A stretch of 64,000 nucleotides of DNA, taken from assembly GCA_003864495.1 (NCBI GenBank), contig ML133404.1, forward strand, positions 23,639-87,638, in the 5' to 3' direction. The notes beneath the pieces are model-generated. The model was not told the DNA's origin and did not search any database. It saw nothing but the letters and a program-made list of their open reading frames with translations. The position numbers and the translations under genes are program-made. Origin of the DNA: Nemopilema nomurai (taxonomy: Eukaryota; Cnidaria; Scyphozoa; Rhizostomeae; Rhizostomatidae). Below, piece after piece: positions 13,075 through 24,701 of the stretch. Numbering within the stretch: position 1 is the first letter of the stretch; each line of letters opens with the position of its first letter.

Positions 13075-16000
13075 ATGATCAGACGATGCACGTGCAGGAG
13101 GGTGATTATCTGCCTCGTTCTGTTCATGCTTTACGCTCGATTGTCTCTCTATTGGTTCTCTAACGAAACTAAGAGCAATGAAGGAGACCATCTTACTCCA
13201 GGTGAATTGCATCCATATTTAAGGGAATTGATTGGCTTAGATGAACTACAGAGCGAAAAAAACCCTCTCGAACGAAAGGTCTTAGAATCGGTGGACCAGT
13301 TTAAACTTCATAGCCAACAATATGTAGCCAATAAAAAGGAAATTAGTGAGATAAATGCTGATAGAGACATACCCTCAAACGGTGAAAAACGAAAAGACAA
13401 AGATATAGAAACTCAAAAAAATATGCAAACACCGACAGTAAACTACAAAATATATAAAGTTAATAAGATTGCACTTCATACAAGTACGAGAAAGGAAGGT
13501 TTAATGGAGTTGAAAAATGGACCAACAAATGGACCAGCTAGAGACAGTTATACAACAGAGGTATCTATTACAACTACAGAAAGACATAAACAAACCAATG
13601 AAAGAATATCGTTGCACAAGGGAAAGAATGATGCTGATACTTTCTCTAAATCAATTTCCACAAAAACATTGCAGAATGTGAAGACGGAAAAACTTGCTAT
13701 CTCTTCTGAATCAAGCAATTTTAATGCGAAGCAGGTAGAAGAATTATCAAAAGCAGCTGGTAATAGAACTTCTACTGGGAAACTAAACGTGTACACGTAT
13801 CATGACATATACACAGAAAAGGACAACCTGAATCTCTACTGGAATCCACTGTTTCCCCGTTTTCCAAGACGAGGCTACTTCACAACGAAGCTAGATGATG
13901 ATGAATGGCTACACTACATCGCGCGTCGATTTCTTGGTTACTTGTCTACAGAGAAGTCTGCGTATTACCAGTTCGAGTTCACTTCAACGTCTCCTCTTGA
14001 TTTTCTACTTTTCAACAGCACATTTAGCAAAGACACAATTCTACTTCGATCAGGACAGTTTGACATCACCAGCCCCAAAGCAAACGACTTCCACGGAATA
14101 TCAAAAGAAGTATGGCTAGAGCAGGACAAAACCTATCCAATAGATGTGGCTCACTCTTGTGCTGCTGGAGGGCGTTTCACAATGCGGTGGAAGCAAAGAG
14201 GCGAGGCAGATTTTGCTGTTATTGACTCCCGCCATCTTTCACCTCTCCATGGTAACGATTCTGTGTACAATTGGCAGCCTGAGAGCTACGCTTACACGGG
14301 GGGTGTGCCTGAACTTCGCACGAAGTTTCTCAAGGACAGTAGACTGTATTTTGGAAGCAGAAAGCAGATTACGGCTAAGTCAAGCAAAACCGGACTTCAA
14401 GCTTGCCCGTATACTCCAACTTACCTGTATAGCGGAAAGACGATTGCTATGTACTATGGGCAACAGTATTTGAAAAAAGAAAAAATTTACCCAAATGACA
14501 ATGCAAATTATAAGGTTGAAGACGGGAAAATGGACCGCTTTCTCGATGAGCATACAGCGAAGTCAGTAGCAAGCGACGTTTTTACCAGTTTAAACGATGC
14601 CAGCGGAGGGTAAGTTTTCTAGTACCAACAATGAAAATGTAACTTGGCAGAAATATTTTCTTGTTAAGTGGAGCTAGTTGAGGTAATGATGAGAAATTTG
14701 CGTGAAATTCCTTTGATATTCCAATAGTCTTCACTAAAATTTTGTCAAACTTTCTTTTAGAATTTATGACCTGCAAAGTATAGTTCATGTGGAAGAGAAC
14801 CACGACAAGAAACGCTACTTTGTGGAGCTTGACTTAAAAAACAAAGTTGATGGAGAACTATACCGCTTTAGCGATTACTTTTTGAAAGCAGAAAACGACA
14901 AAAAACTTTGTCTTCCTGATGGTTATTCTGAATGGAGACACCAAGTCATGGTTTATTTGATCTGTGCCGTGAAAAATCAGCGACAGTGGTTTCAGTATCT
15001 TCTCAAGTCTCTTGAAGATTTGATCGCAAGAACAGGAGATAGAAATCTTCATTTAGTGGTTCTCGACTTTAATAGCACTGATGGAGATTTGCAAAGCCTC
15101 TTGAGAAGAAGCAAACTCAATTACACTTTTGTTCCAATGTTTGGAAAGTTCTCAAAAGTGATGGCTTTGAATGAAGGAGTGAGGCATATACCTCGAAATG
15201 ACAGCATTGTGTTCGTAATGGATTTACAACTGCAGATTCCAGATCATATTTTCGATCAAGCGAGAAAGGTACATGAATGCAAATAAAGTTTTGCTTTTAC
15301 TTGATACAGCAAAATCCACCGCCCACCAGACTTTAGACTAGTGTCCATTCAATTTCAACCCATTTTACCATTAATGCTGTGATGCTTTTTCACGATATAA
15401 GTGAGGCATTCATTATTAACTGTCAGACGTTAAGCTTTTCATTTTATATCATTTCTAGCAAAGTGTAATTTGTTAACAATTACCAGCATGTTTTGGTCAA
15501 GTGACACAATTTGGTGCCGCTTAGCTGTTTAAAAGTCGTTCAATACACAAAATTGCCACAAACCATACTTGTGTTAGTATTTTTATAGTATACAATGTGT
15601 TAATAGGTAGCTTCGTCAAATTTAGTCCAGTAGACTCAAGATGCATGGAAACAGCTTTGGGTAATTGCAGGATACAGAAACCTGCAATTATCTATAAATT
15701 GCTTTATCACTCTTAAACATACACTGGCAAAACGGTCTATATAGTTCTGCTTTCTGCAACACCTTTTCTTTCAGCATACGATTGAAGGAAGGATGTCTTA
15801 CTGTCCCATTCTCATTCGCCTTTACTATAACGAGCACCCAGAATATACAAATCAAACAGGAAAATCTGTATGGATGGAGATTGGCTACGGAATGATGTCA
15901 ATTTACAAAAGTGACTGGCTCAAAGTTGGAGGTAATGCTCTTTTCGTTCTTTGAGGACTTCAAAAAAGCAAAGAGCAGCAGAACCACCAGAACTTTTTAG

Positions 16001-16631
16001 CCAGACACTCCGCAGAGTACGTAAACATCGGTAATTAGTCAAAAGCTGACGAAATGACAATAGCCAGTTGCGGATTAACAGTGTCGTATGATTTACAGAA
16101 AGAGAGTGAAAGGGTGAAGTGGTAGCCTTCCCTGAAGGGCTTGGTTCAGCACAACCCACTCAACAGTTCATGCATCAAGTTGACTTTAGGTCTCTTGGCT
16201 CTAGTTTCACTAGCACTAACGCACCATCTATTCGTTTCATTTAAGAGTTGTGCAATACACATCAGTTTCGCGCAAAGCATTCTCGCAATGCATTCTTTAA
16301 AATAATAAATGCCTGTCAGGAAAACGATTAAACAGATAACACAATGGCTGAACGATGATCAACTAAGCAACACTGTAAAGATGATCATAATTAGTTGATG
16401 GTAAGCATCAGTTTGGTCACGTTTATAAGCTTATGGCAAATTATAGTTTAAACATCTTTCGTTTCAGGAATGGATGAAGAGCGTTACAGGTACAAATGGG
16501 GTGGAGAAGACTGGGAATTTGTCGACAGGGTGGTGATAAGTCGACTCGAGTTGGTGCATCCAAGACTTCCCGGGTTTTATCACATCCACCATTCCACTTT
16601 AGGGACGTGGGATGGAACAAAAATGTTTTAA
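13075..16631 (+). CDS. Beta-1,4-N-acetylgalactosaminyltransferase 3/4-like (chondroitin GalNAc-transferase superfamily)
   Basis: Four coding exons: 13075-14609, 14761-15268, 15775-15931 and 16468-16631. They join in phase to 787 aa. The start is ATG 13075 (MIRRCTCRR), 57 bases inside an exon whose acceptor ends at 13019, so a 5' non-coding exon is likely. Residues ~10-27 form one hydrophobic segment after a basic tail, the type II layout of a Golgi glycosyltransferase. A long Lys/Thr/Glu-rich stem follows (to ~residue 240). Then comes a region like the central domain of B4GALNT3/4 (YWNPLFPRFPRRGYF, RRFLGYLS) and a C-terminal catalytic domain with DFNSTDGD, FVMDLQLQIPD, SIYKSDWLKVGG and KWGGEDWEFVDRV. 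Family members transfer GalNAc to GlcNAc on glycans. It is shorter than the ~1000-aa human proteins as I remember them, mainly in the stem. The usual acidic donor motif appears here as D-L-Q. B4GALNT3 and B4GALNT4 cannot be told apart. Confidence 0.85.
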
Positions 16632-18029
16632 ATATAACGTTATCGACAGATCTTTGCCAGAGCTAAGGAGCGTGCTGTTTGCAAGAAAACAGCGAGTAAA
16701 GTTTGGATTGATGATATGAACATGTTTACGATCGCAAATATACCGAAGCGAGTCAACTGATCTTGATGCAGAGCAGGTCTTTGAGAAGACACTGATGTCC
16801 ATAAAGCAACGTCAAAGAACTAAAAGCCACATTCAAAGAGTTAGATGGGGTAGGACTTTTATTTCTGGGAGCCAGAGCACGACCTTGCTAAGAAAACCAT
16901 CATGAGTTCTCAGAGTCAGAGAGAATTCGTAAGCCTGTAGTTAAAACCGTAGAGCGCGGTTGGAATATCCTCCACAAGGAATTTCTACGTGTCAAGATTG
17001 TTGAGGTTGAGTCCTGCTTGCACCAAGCGTACGCAAACCGACTGACGTCACACAGGTTGAGATGATGACGTCACGAATAGTTTCGAATCATGTTCAGAAG
17101 CCCGAAAAATCGTCTTTCCCTCATCGGTTATTCTGCTGGAATATCTGCTCTCCTGATCAAAGAAATTTGCGTTTGTGAGCTCCGATACTCGAATGGTCTT
17201 CGACTCTGCGACCAGGCAGAATGAGACAGTCTCTTCAACAAAAGTCTTTAAGCAAAAGGTCCATTTAGGGAAAAGAAAGAAGAAATAAGTGTAAAGTGAG
17301 GTAGAAATAACATCTAGATAAGTGCAAATGCACTTATTTAACATTTATAAATTTCTTGATGTTCGAAGATTACTAAATAAAGTCGAAGTCGTAAAATGCA
17401 GACTTTAAATTCAGTTTAGACGCTTTGTCACAGAGATCAATTCATGATAGTAGCTTTTGCTGTGCATTGTCGAGATTGAATGGAGCAACTCTTTATCGAA
17501 CTGCTTCGTTTGCAGTAATCTTTCCCCTTTGAAAATCGCTAGCAAATTACTCCAAAGACATAGAAGGTCGGAAATTGGATTAAGACCAGAAAGCAGAGCA
17601 GCTTCAACCAGTGTTACTGAACCTGGTTGCCTAGCGCCAGTTCATTACGCTTTGCAATTTTAATGCTGTTGATTTTCTAAAAATGATGTCAATAGAAGCA
17701 GACGTTTGTAATACATGACGAGAGAGTCTAAATTCATCACCGTTAGTTTTTGCATGTGAATACTTGGGCATAAAGAGATCGCAAGAATTTAAGCGTTGGA
17801 TACAGAAAGACCATATTTTGATTAGCATTGATGAATTATATTGCGAAACTTTTGCTTTGAGAAGTAGATTGTATTCCGTTAAAAGTGAAATACGGAAACG
17901 GCGTTAAGATGGCAACTATGTACACCATCTGCTGAGAATCGATTCCAGAGCGAGGATAACGCAAGCAAAGTTGTCATGATAGGTACTTGGACATGTTGGC
18001 GCATGCGCCATCTCCAATTACAGTAGACA
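16632..18029. other. Intergenic between glycosyltransferase gene and transposon
   Basis: No gene recognised. Contains two CRE-type palindromes at 17043 and 17066. An AATAAA near 17375 is a possible but distant polyadenylation signal for the upstream gene. Confidence 0.5.
17043..17073. promoter_or_regulatory. Pair of perfect CRE/ATF-type palindromes
   Basis: TGACGTCA occurs at 17043-17050 and again at 17066-17073, 23 bases apart (about two helical turns). This octamer is the classic CREB/ATF binding site. There is no recognised gene start next to it, so any regulatory role is inference. Confidence 0.4.
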
Positions 18030-18031
18030 AT

Positions 18032-18095
18032 AGACCCCTTGATCAGTGACGTAACAACAAAATGTAAACAGCATGCGCGCGCAGGGTGCAGGGCA
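18032..18095 (+). repeat. Left terminal inverted repeat of ISL2EU element
   Basis: Outer 9 bases (18032-18040) and inner 23 bases (18073-18095) match the right end in inverted orientation. The 32 bases between them do not match. The inner block contains a GC-alternating run. The first ATG of the left gene's open frame (18073) falls inside this repeat, so the ATG at 18160 is the more likely start. Confidence 0.85.
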
Positions 18096-18159
18096 GAAAA
18101 AAGATGCGTTGGATCAGAAACGGCCTGTTGCATGCGACTTGCTTTGCTTTGAGTTGAAA

Positions 18160-20112
18160 ATGGCTGCTCGAGATTCTTCTTCAAACTACACAGCGCATCT
18201 AGATTCAGAAAGCCGACAACAATACTTTTCAAAATTAAAATTGAAAACTGGGAAGCAGCTGCCTGATCCTCTTGCCATTAAAGAATGCTGGAACAATGAC
18301 ATTTCAAATTTGCCAAACCTCTCATGGCGTGATGTGACTGAATATCTGATTGATTCTCCAAGTGTTTTCACCAAGGAATCTCTGAAGGCTTACAAATCAC
18401 TACAAGCATATGATTATTTTACCTGTGGACATGTACAAGATTGTTATTATCATCCTATCACCAATGAAAGTGAGTTTTGCTACATCAAATCTGAGGTATG
18501 TTCCAACATTTTCAAAAAGCATTAAAATATTGATTGCATTCTGATAAAATGACACTGCTCTCTCTATATTGGAAAGGTTGGAAAAGTTCTTTGTTATATT
18601 TGATATGTTATTTACATTTTAGGTACTCCCAAGTCAACGCCAAGGTAAAAAAACTACTCTCTATAAAGTATGGATCTGTCTCAACAAAGTTCATGGCTGG
18701 ATTCTGACTGGAAATTGCACCTGTATGGCTGGGCTAGGATCTTCATGCAGTCACATTGCAGCTCTTCTATTTAAACTCGAAGCTGCTGTTCATTTCAAGC
18801 TTAATGACCAAACAGCATGCACAAGCAAGCTTTGCTCTTGGAAAGCTTCAAGGAAGCATGTCAATCCATCGCCTTTGTTGGCAATTGATTTTTCAAGGCC
18901 AAAGAAGCATTCATTGCCCAAGCATGCCAAGAAACGCTCACAAGTTGCTCATTATTCTTGTATGGATCCCACTACTGGAGAAGATGCAATCTCAAAACAA
19001 GATCTTAAAGAATTGTACAAATCTGCATCTGAGATAGTTGTTTTTACAAGTATGGCCACTTCACAATTAAGAGATGAGAAAGCATATGATTCGTTTCAAA
19101 TTATACACAGTGTTACCGTAAATGAAAGTGAGACTGATACAGCATCCGAAACCGATGAAACCTGTATACCAGAACCACTAACAAGTTTATTTGACCCATC
19201 GACAGTTAATATGAACCAATATGAATTGCTGGAACATGGAAAAATTCTTTACAGGCAATACTGTAAATCATATAATCAGCAGTCATATGACAACTTATGT
19301 GACATAACAAAAAAAAAGCATTATCAAATGCATGGTCCATACATAGAGCTGGGAGAATAACAGCCTCAATTGCTCACCAGGTTTCAAGAATGCAAGACAG
19401 CAAATCCTTGATATGCACAATAATGCAATATAAACAACCGTTTAAGTCAAAGTACACTGAGCATGGTAAAATCATGGAGCCTAAAGCAAAAGAAAAATTT
19501 GTTCTTGAACAGCAACCATTGCATTCAAATTTTGAAATTGAAGAAGTTGGGCTGATGGTAAATGCTGAAATCCCTTGCCTTGGAGCTTCTCCTGATGGAA
19601 TTGTCAGTTGTTCTTGTCATGGTAGGGGTGTCTTGGAGATAAAATGCCCTTACACGTATCGAGAAAGATTAGATGATTGGCAACAAGACAGAGATTTTCC
19701 TATTGATGAAAAATTATCAATGAAGAAAAATCATAAATATTACTATCAAATACAGATGCAAATGGACATGTGCAAGGCAAAGTTTGGCTATTTTTATGTT
19801 TTTTCTCCAGGAAACAACAAAGCCTTACTCAGTATTGTAGATTTGGATGTAGAACTTCTAACTGAGCTTAAAAGCACTCTCTCGCAAAAATTCCAGAAGT
19901 TTGTTCTCCCTGAAATAGTGTCAAGAAAGATGGACAATGATATTGATAACTCAAGAAAAAATTATTGTGTATGTGACAGGCCAGAGTTTGGAAACATGAT
20001 AGCTTGTGACAATGTTTCCTGTAAACTAGTATGGTTCCATTATGGATGTGTTAACATTACTCGAGTTCCAAGGGGTAAATGGTATTGCAATGACTGTAGC
20101 AAAAAACAATAA
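18160..20112 (+). CDS. Transposon-encoded SWIM zinc finger / YqaJ-type nuclease / PHD finger protein (frameshifted)
   Basis: Exon 1 is 18160-18495, followed by a 127-bp intron (donor at 18496, acceptor ending 18622). The second exon begins at 18623 and encodes a SWIM zinc finger (CTCMAGLGSSCSH) at ~18720-18755. This frame stops at 19360. The homologous frame resumes one base out of register, at or after an A9 run (19309-19317). It begins with the YqaJ-type R-x-GRITAS element and continues with CLGASPDGIV, VLEIKCPY and YYQIQMQMDM. These are the conserved acidic, E-x-K and Q motifs of the lambda-exonuclease/YqaJ fold. A C-terminal PHD finger (CVCDRPEFGNMIACD to WYCNDC) ends at TAA 20112, where AATAAA overlaps the stop. 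Intact length would be ~600 aa. The role in transposition is not established to my knowledge; the PHD suggests chromatin targeting. The start at ATG 18160 (MAARDSSS) is preferred over 18073, inside the TIR. Confidence 0.8.
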
Positions 20113-20148
20113 AGATCTTGTCATTTTTTACTTCTCTTTTATGTTTAT

Positions 20149-21721
20149 CTATTTTCTTACAACACTTTTATTAAGATTGACAAGGGCAGAAATAACAATC
20201 ATGACATTATCAAGAAGATCAACTTGTGAGATTGGAACAGTACTTTGCAGTATTCTAAACTTTTTTAATTGTCCAATAACACGTTCGACATGAATTCTGA
20301 CATTGGAAAGCTGACGTGATTCATGAACTTCCTTCCCTGACAACTGATCTTTTCCTTTTGTGAAATGTGGTATCTTCAAGTAGGCTCCTTTTTCATTCAA
20401 CTCCTGTTCAATCAAAAAACCACGGTCAGCAAGAATACAGTCTCCATGAGATACTTTTTCCAAAAATCCAGACTCAAGAGTCAATACTTTATCAGAAACT
20501 CTTCCTCCCCATCCTGTTGATAAAAATGTAACTGCACCTGCAGGGCTTATTCCAATCAAATATTTGATTGTGTTGTTGTGCTTATAATTTGACCATGTCT
20601 GAGCTCTTGCCGTCAAAGATTTTGGGCGTTCGATAAATATTTCAGTACAGTCAATTATGCACACACAATCTCTGTATTTCTTCTTGAAAGAATTTGGTAG
20701 ATTTAGCCTCACTTCTGATCTACTTGGCCATATCAGCAGATTTTTCATCCCAGCAGCCATGCCTGGGAGCATCTGCGGTATATCTTTGAGACTGTAGTTT
20801 CTTCAATGCCAAATCTGTATGCCAGGTCTCTATTCAACAAGCCAAGTCGTAACTTCATCATAACAAGAAGGATGTGGTCTTCAAAAGAAATACTGCTTGT
20901 AACTTTCTGCAGCTTTGATTTCAATACTTTCCCTATCCAGAGGAACACAGATAGAGATGCAACACCAGTGAAGAAACTGATGAAGTTGTCAGATTTCTTT
21001 ATTGATTCAAAACCAAAAATCCTTTTCTTCAAGCCTTCATTTTCTTGCCGTAGCATGTAGATTTCTTCATTTCGCTTTCTCAGCTCTCTTTCCATTTGTG
21101 AAAATGTAATTTTCACCTCTTGTTTTTCATCTTCGAATACCAAATTACATTGTACCTCAGCATCAAAAGATACAGCCTGGTCTTCTTGCATAGGTACTTC
21201 AAAATCTACATCATGAGTCATTGTGATCGTCCCCCGATTTTCGATTTTCCAGTTAGCAGTACAACTTTCTCGCTTCATTTTCAACTGTTCATAATGTTGT
21301 CTCCTCTTCGTCTTTTCTTTTACCTTTTTAGCTTCCTTTTCTGATGTGTGCTTAAAAATGGTTGGAATCCAGTTTGGTTGTTCTGGATCATCTGATCTTT
21401 TTCCTAAAAAAGTTTTTGAATCAAAGTTAGTTTGAGATAGATGCTACCCTAAATATGTGATGGTTCAGAGGAAATTAAAAGTAACTATATAATAGGTACT
21501 CAATATCTACCTGAAATAAAATGCTCTCCACAAATTGCTTGCTGCGATATTTGAGTTGCTGTCATCTTTTTCCAGTCATCTCGACGAACTGCCCTGATCC
21601 AATCTTCTCTTCTTCGTCTTTCTAATGGGGATTGGCCTTTTGGAATGCGATAAAATGGTAAATGCTTTTTAGCTCCAGTTTTTCGATTTGTGCAACCCAC
21701 AGCACAACAAGAATACGGCAT
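20149..21721 (-). CDS. THAP-domain DDE_4 transposase of ISL2EU element (frameshifted)
   Basis: Exon 1 is 21721-21511 and starts MPYSCCAVGCTNR. It carries a THAP DNA-binding finger: CxxxC, the W in EDWIRAV, and C-x2-H in CGEHF. An intron (donor 21510-21509, acceptor ending 21404) joins in phase to exon 2 from 21403. Exon 2 encodes a basic linker, a coiled coil (ERELRKRNEEIYMLRQENEG), and a helix-turn-helix (LNRDLAYRFGIEETTVSKIY). Near 20770 the frame shifts by one base. The catalytic part then continues to TAG at 20149, with the three acidic positions visible in VCIIDCTEIF, CILADRGFLI and NVRIHVERVIG. The enzyme would cut and move the surrounding element by its TIRs. The shift is not at a long homopolymer, and no intron with good signals would bypass it. 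Confidence 0.83.
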
Positions 21722-21831
21722 TTTCAAATTTCGATGTTTACAAGTTCTATGGATGATAGAAGTACGATCTAGCAACACAACACTTCACCACCAAAACACC
21801 AAAACCAAACCAACACAGCACAAAGCTATTT

Positions 21832-21887
21832 TGCCCTGCACCCTGCGCGCGCATCTTACAACCACTCATGCGCATTGTAAGGGGTCT
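21832..21887 (-). repeat. Right terminal inverted repeat of ISL2EU element
   Basis: Inverted partner of 18032-18095. The inner 23-bp block is 21832-21854 and the outer 9-bp block 21879-21887, followed by the AT target duplication at 21888-21889. Confidence 0.85.
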
Positions 21888-24349
21888 ATGTTCCGCGCAG
21901 CGTTTGGAGTACACGCTTTTCTTTATGAGGAACCACTTTATAAGGAACCTATATGTAGAAGACCGAAATATTTAACGAACTTATACTACTAAAAACGAAA
22001 TCGCTATAGAACTTATTGATTTGAAAATTTTTTAATTGCAAGCATCAAGAACTAAAAAGCCCGTGCCATGCATTTGCAGCCAATACTCGCATAGATTGTT
22101 TGCTGTTCGTGTGTCAAGTGCTTCATCGAGTAGTTTTCGCATATGCAGTCTCGCCCCTCTCTCTATTAAGTATTAAGGCTTATTGTAGTCAAAGCACCGA
22201 AAGTGAGAACTTTTGGTACTAAAATCTGACGATTTTAGGTCTGCGAATAAGGAACTTTTGTAACTAGGCCTCGAGGTAGGTTCCGTTAGTCAGTTTTGGG
22301 CAAGAATTGAGAGCAAAACGAGCAGAAACCCTCTTTGCCTAATATTGGTTATTTGCCCAAGAGACAAAAAACCACACGCCTTTTTTAAACCAGATTTCTA
22401 TTTCACGCAAAAATTTCAGAAAACTTCAGCTACCGCGTAGACAAAGCACAAATCCTTGCACCAAAAACCAATTTAAATTGTTTCTCAAAGGAAGAGGTTT
22501 GCTTGTAATCAATGTCCCAGTCATGTTCAGAATATGTCAAGCTCCGATTTCGATCAAGTTTATTGTTTCTCTTCTCCCCGGAGGTGATGCATTGCCATTT
22601 CAAAGGGAACCAAAGACTAGTCTTCCCGGGAAAGGCGTGCAATCGCACTCGCACACCTTGGTACACGCCTCCCCACACTGAGAAGTGTGTTTAATCGCAC
22701 GCACATTTTGTAATTATTCGTTTGTTTTTTTAAATTTCCATTTACCTGCAACCATAGAAAGGCTGCATACAATGTCGCCGACAATGAGTTAAAAAAAATT
22801 GGCTCGGAATCGTAAGGCAGACGAGTGGCAAGCTAACGTTGATTACCGAAGCGAACTAAAAAGGTGGCAGTAACGCTTTGATGTTTACTTTGTTCGAATT
22901 AAACATTATGCGGTGCCAGCACATCACTTTGGAGGATGGTTGTGACGATAATTGCTTACAATAAAACACGGACCAAATTACCATAACAGAGGGACTAGTT
23001 TTACACGTTTTGAAATTTCAGCATTGTTAACATGAAGTGCGCAGAAGTGCGGCAAGTTCCTGTTCATTCTTACTTTTTAAAAAGACAACAGAAAACATTT
23101 TTATTTTGACTACTTTGAAGCTATTTCCAATTCGATGCTCCTGAAAATTGTGCCACGTTTTTATCACAGATCGACATAGACAGGCACATGTTTTTAAAAC
23201 ACTATTTTTAATGGTTAATTGTGTGTTGTAAGAACAATCAAAACTTTGTTACATTTTCTCCTCTTATTATGAAAAACCGCTTTACAAAAAACTAAACGGT
23301 AGAAGGCTCAAAATTTTAAGAAACCACAGGTAAATGAAAAATCAATAAGAAACATTCAATTTTGTATGGCTCTATGCATTTTGCAACTGAATATATGTAA
23401 TAATAAGACAAAGTACCAATAGCACTCCATCGCACTCCTACTACCATATAGGAGTGCGAAATGCCACACATGTGCTTATTTAGTCCCAGGAAGGCCTGAA
23501 AGATGTGGTTAGACACATACTTGTCAATTTAGCAAGGCAAAGCTCCTTTTAAAATAATCCTGTCAAGGAAGATAAAAACATTTTCAGCTTTTATACCAGC
23601 AATATAGTAACAGGAATTCTTGTATGGATATCAAAATTATTTTCAGTCGCGTTGGGTAGTGTCATAGTGTCACACAAGAGAAACAAAGATTTGTTCATTG
23701 AAGTAAAGAATATATGGAACAACTATAGTAAAAAATTTTCAAAAATCAATAGAGGGCTTGAAGTTTTGGAACAGTCTTGCTGATATTATCTTTTCTGACA
23801 CACAGGGCCTCTCTTCCTCATATCAACCAGCTCACCTACAAAAGAGGGTGATCCTTAAAGAAGTGTACCACGGTAAAGAATAACGTTATCTATTGCTTAA
23901 CTCTGAAACAGAGGAAGACAATAAGACAGAAAAAAATAATCATCTACATATATATATAACTTTTCTGTAACACATTCTCCATTTGGAGAGCAGGAAGAAA
24001 TATGGGTGATTTTTTCACATAAACAAAGCCAATGTAGCAAACTGAATCCACTAACAATAGAAACGTAAAATAGAACACAAGACAACTGCTGCTCAGAGAA
24101 TTGTAGTCAATTAAGCCTCCACTGTGGGGTCAGCATAAAATCTGTCATCATACCAGCAGTTGGTATTTTTTAATGAAGAAAAATAATGATGATATATACA
24201 TACCAACAGCTTAAATGAGATGAACTACAATCTTGGCAAGTTGGAGGTGTGCAGGTCCAACATCTATCAAAGGAAGGGAATTTGAGGAAGTTAATTACCA
24301 TTTGCTGCATTCAACATTAAAAAAACCAAACTGTCTTCTACCAAGAGTT

Positions 24350-24431
24350 AAGGGCATCATCAGATAGGAGCGAAAGAAGTAAAAATAATCAGGAGATCAG
24401 TTGAACTATGAGCTCATCACTTGATGCCCTT
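24350..24431. repeat. Palindrome-ended short repeat, copy 1
   Basis: An 82-bp segment starting AAGGGCATCA and ending TGATGCCCTT, a perfect 10-bp inverted pair. The same unit recurs at 24617-24701. The interior includes GGAGATCAGTTGAACTATGA. No coding frame is evident. Confidence 0.75.
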
Positions 24432-24616
24432 GAACAAACGGTGAAAACCTATAGATCAATAGTACCTTACAACTACTATTTAAACTCCAGACACTTACCG
24501 ATGGAAACCCAATTGCATTGATGCCAGATCCTAATGGAAACAAGAGAAAAGTATTTAGGCAACAAATTCTTCGTAAAGCCAATTCAATTGGACAAAACTT
24601 TTTAAGTAAATACCCC

Positions 24617-24701
24617 AAGGCATCATCAGTTAGGAGCGAAAGAAATAATATATAATAATCAGGAGATCAGTTGAACTATGAACTCATCACTTGATGCCCT
24701 T
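24617..24701. repeat. Palindrome-ended short repeat, copy 2
   Basis: An 85-bp copy of 24350-24431 in the same orientation. The left end has lost one G from the inverted end (AAGGCATCA); the right end is intact. A short expansion TAATATATAATAATC replaces TAAAAATAATC. Both copies are followed by GAACAAA. Confidence 0.75.

Larger units (their letters stand above)
18032..21887. mobile_element. ISL2EU-type DNA transposon, full length
   Basis: The ends carry the inverted 9-mer AGACCCCTT (18032-18040; complement at 21879-21887), flanked on both sides by AT (18030-18031 and 21888-21889), a 2-bp target duplication. A second, perfect 23-bp inverted match lies at 18073-18095 and 21832-21854, after spacers of different sequence and length. 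Inside are two convergent genes whose stops are ~37 bases apart: a SWIM/YqaJ/PHD protein on the plus strand and a THAP/DDE_4 transposase on the minus strand. From memory, a YqaJ nuclease plus a DDE_4 transposase with 2-bp duplications defines the ISL2EU (IS4EU) group of animal transposons. Each gene has one apparent frameshift, so this copy may be non-autonomous, or the sequence may contain errors. Confidence 0.85.

Noticed and set aside
13548..13796. Minus-strand frame inside the glycosyltransferase exon
   Set aside because: Shadow of the plus-strand Lys/Thr/Glu-rich stem.
18073..18159. Upstream ATG and 29 extra codons for the SWIM/YqaJ protein
   Set aside because: The ATG lies inside the transposon TIR; MAARDSSS at 18160 is the more natural start.
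18160..20112. YqaJ-like nuclease taken as a phage gene acquired by horizontal transfer
   Set aside because: It has an intron, a SWIM and a PHD finger, and is enclosed by eukaryotic transposon TIRs together with a THAP transposase.
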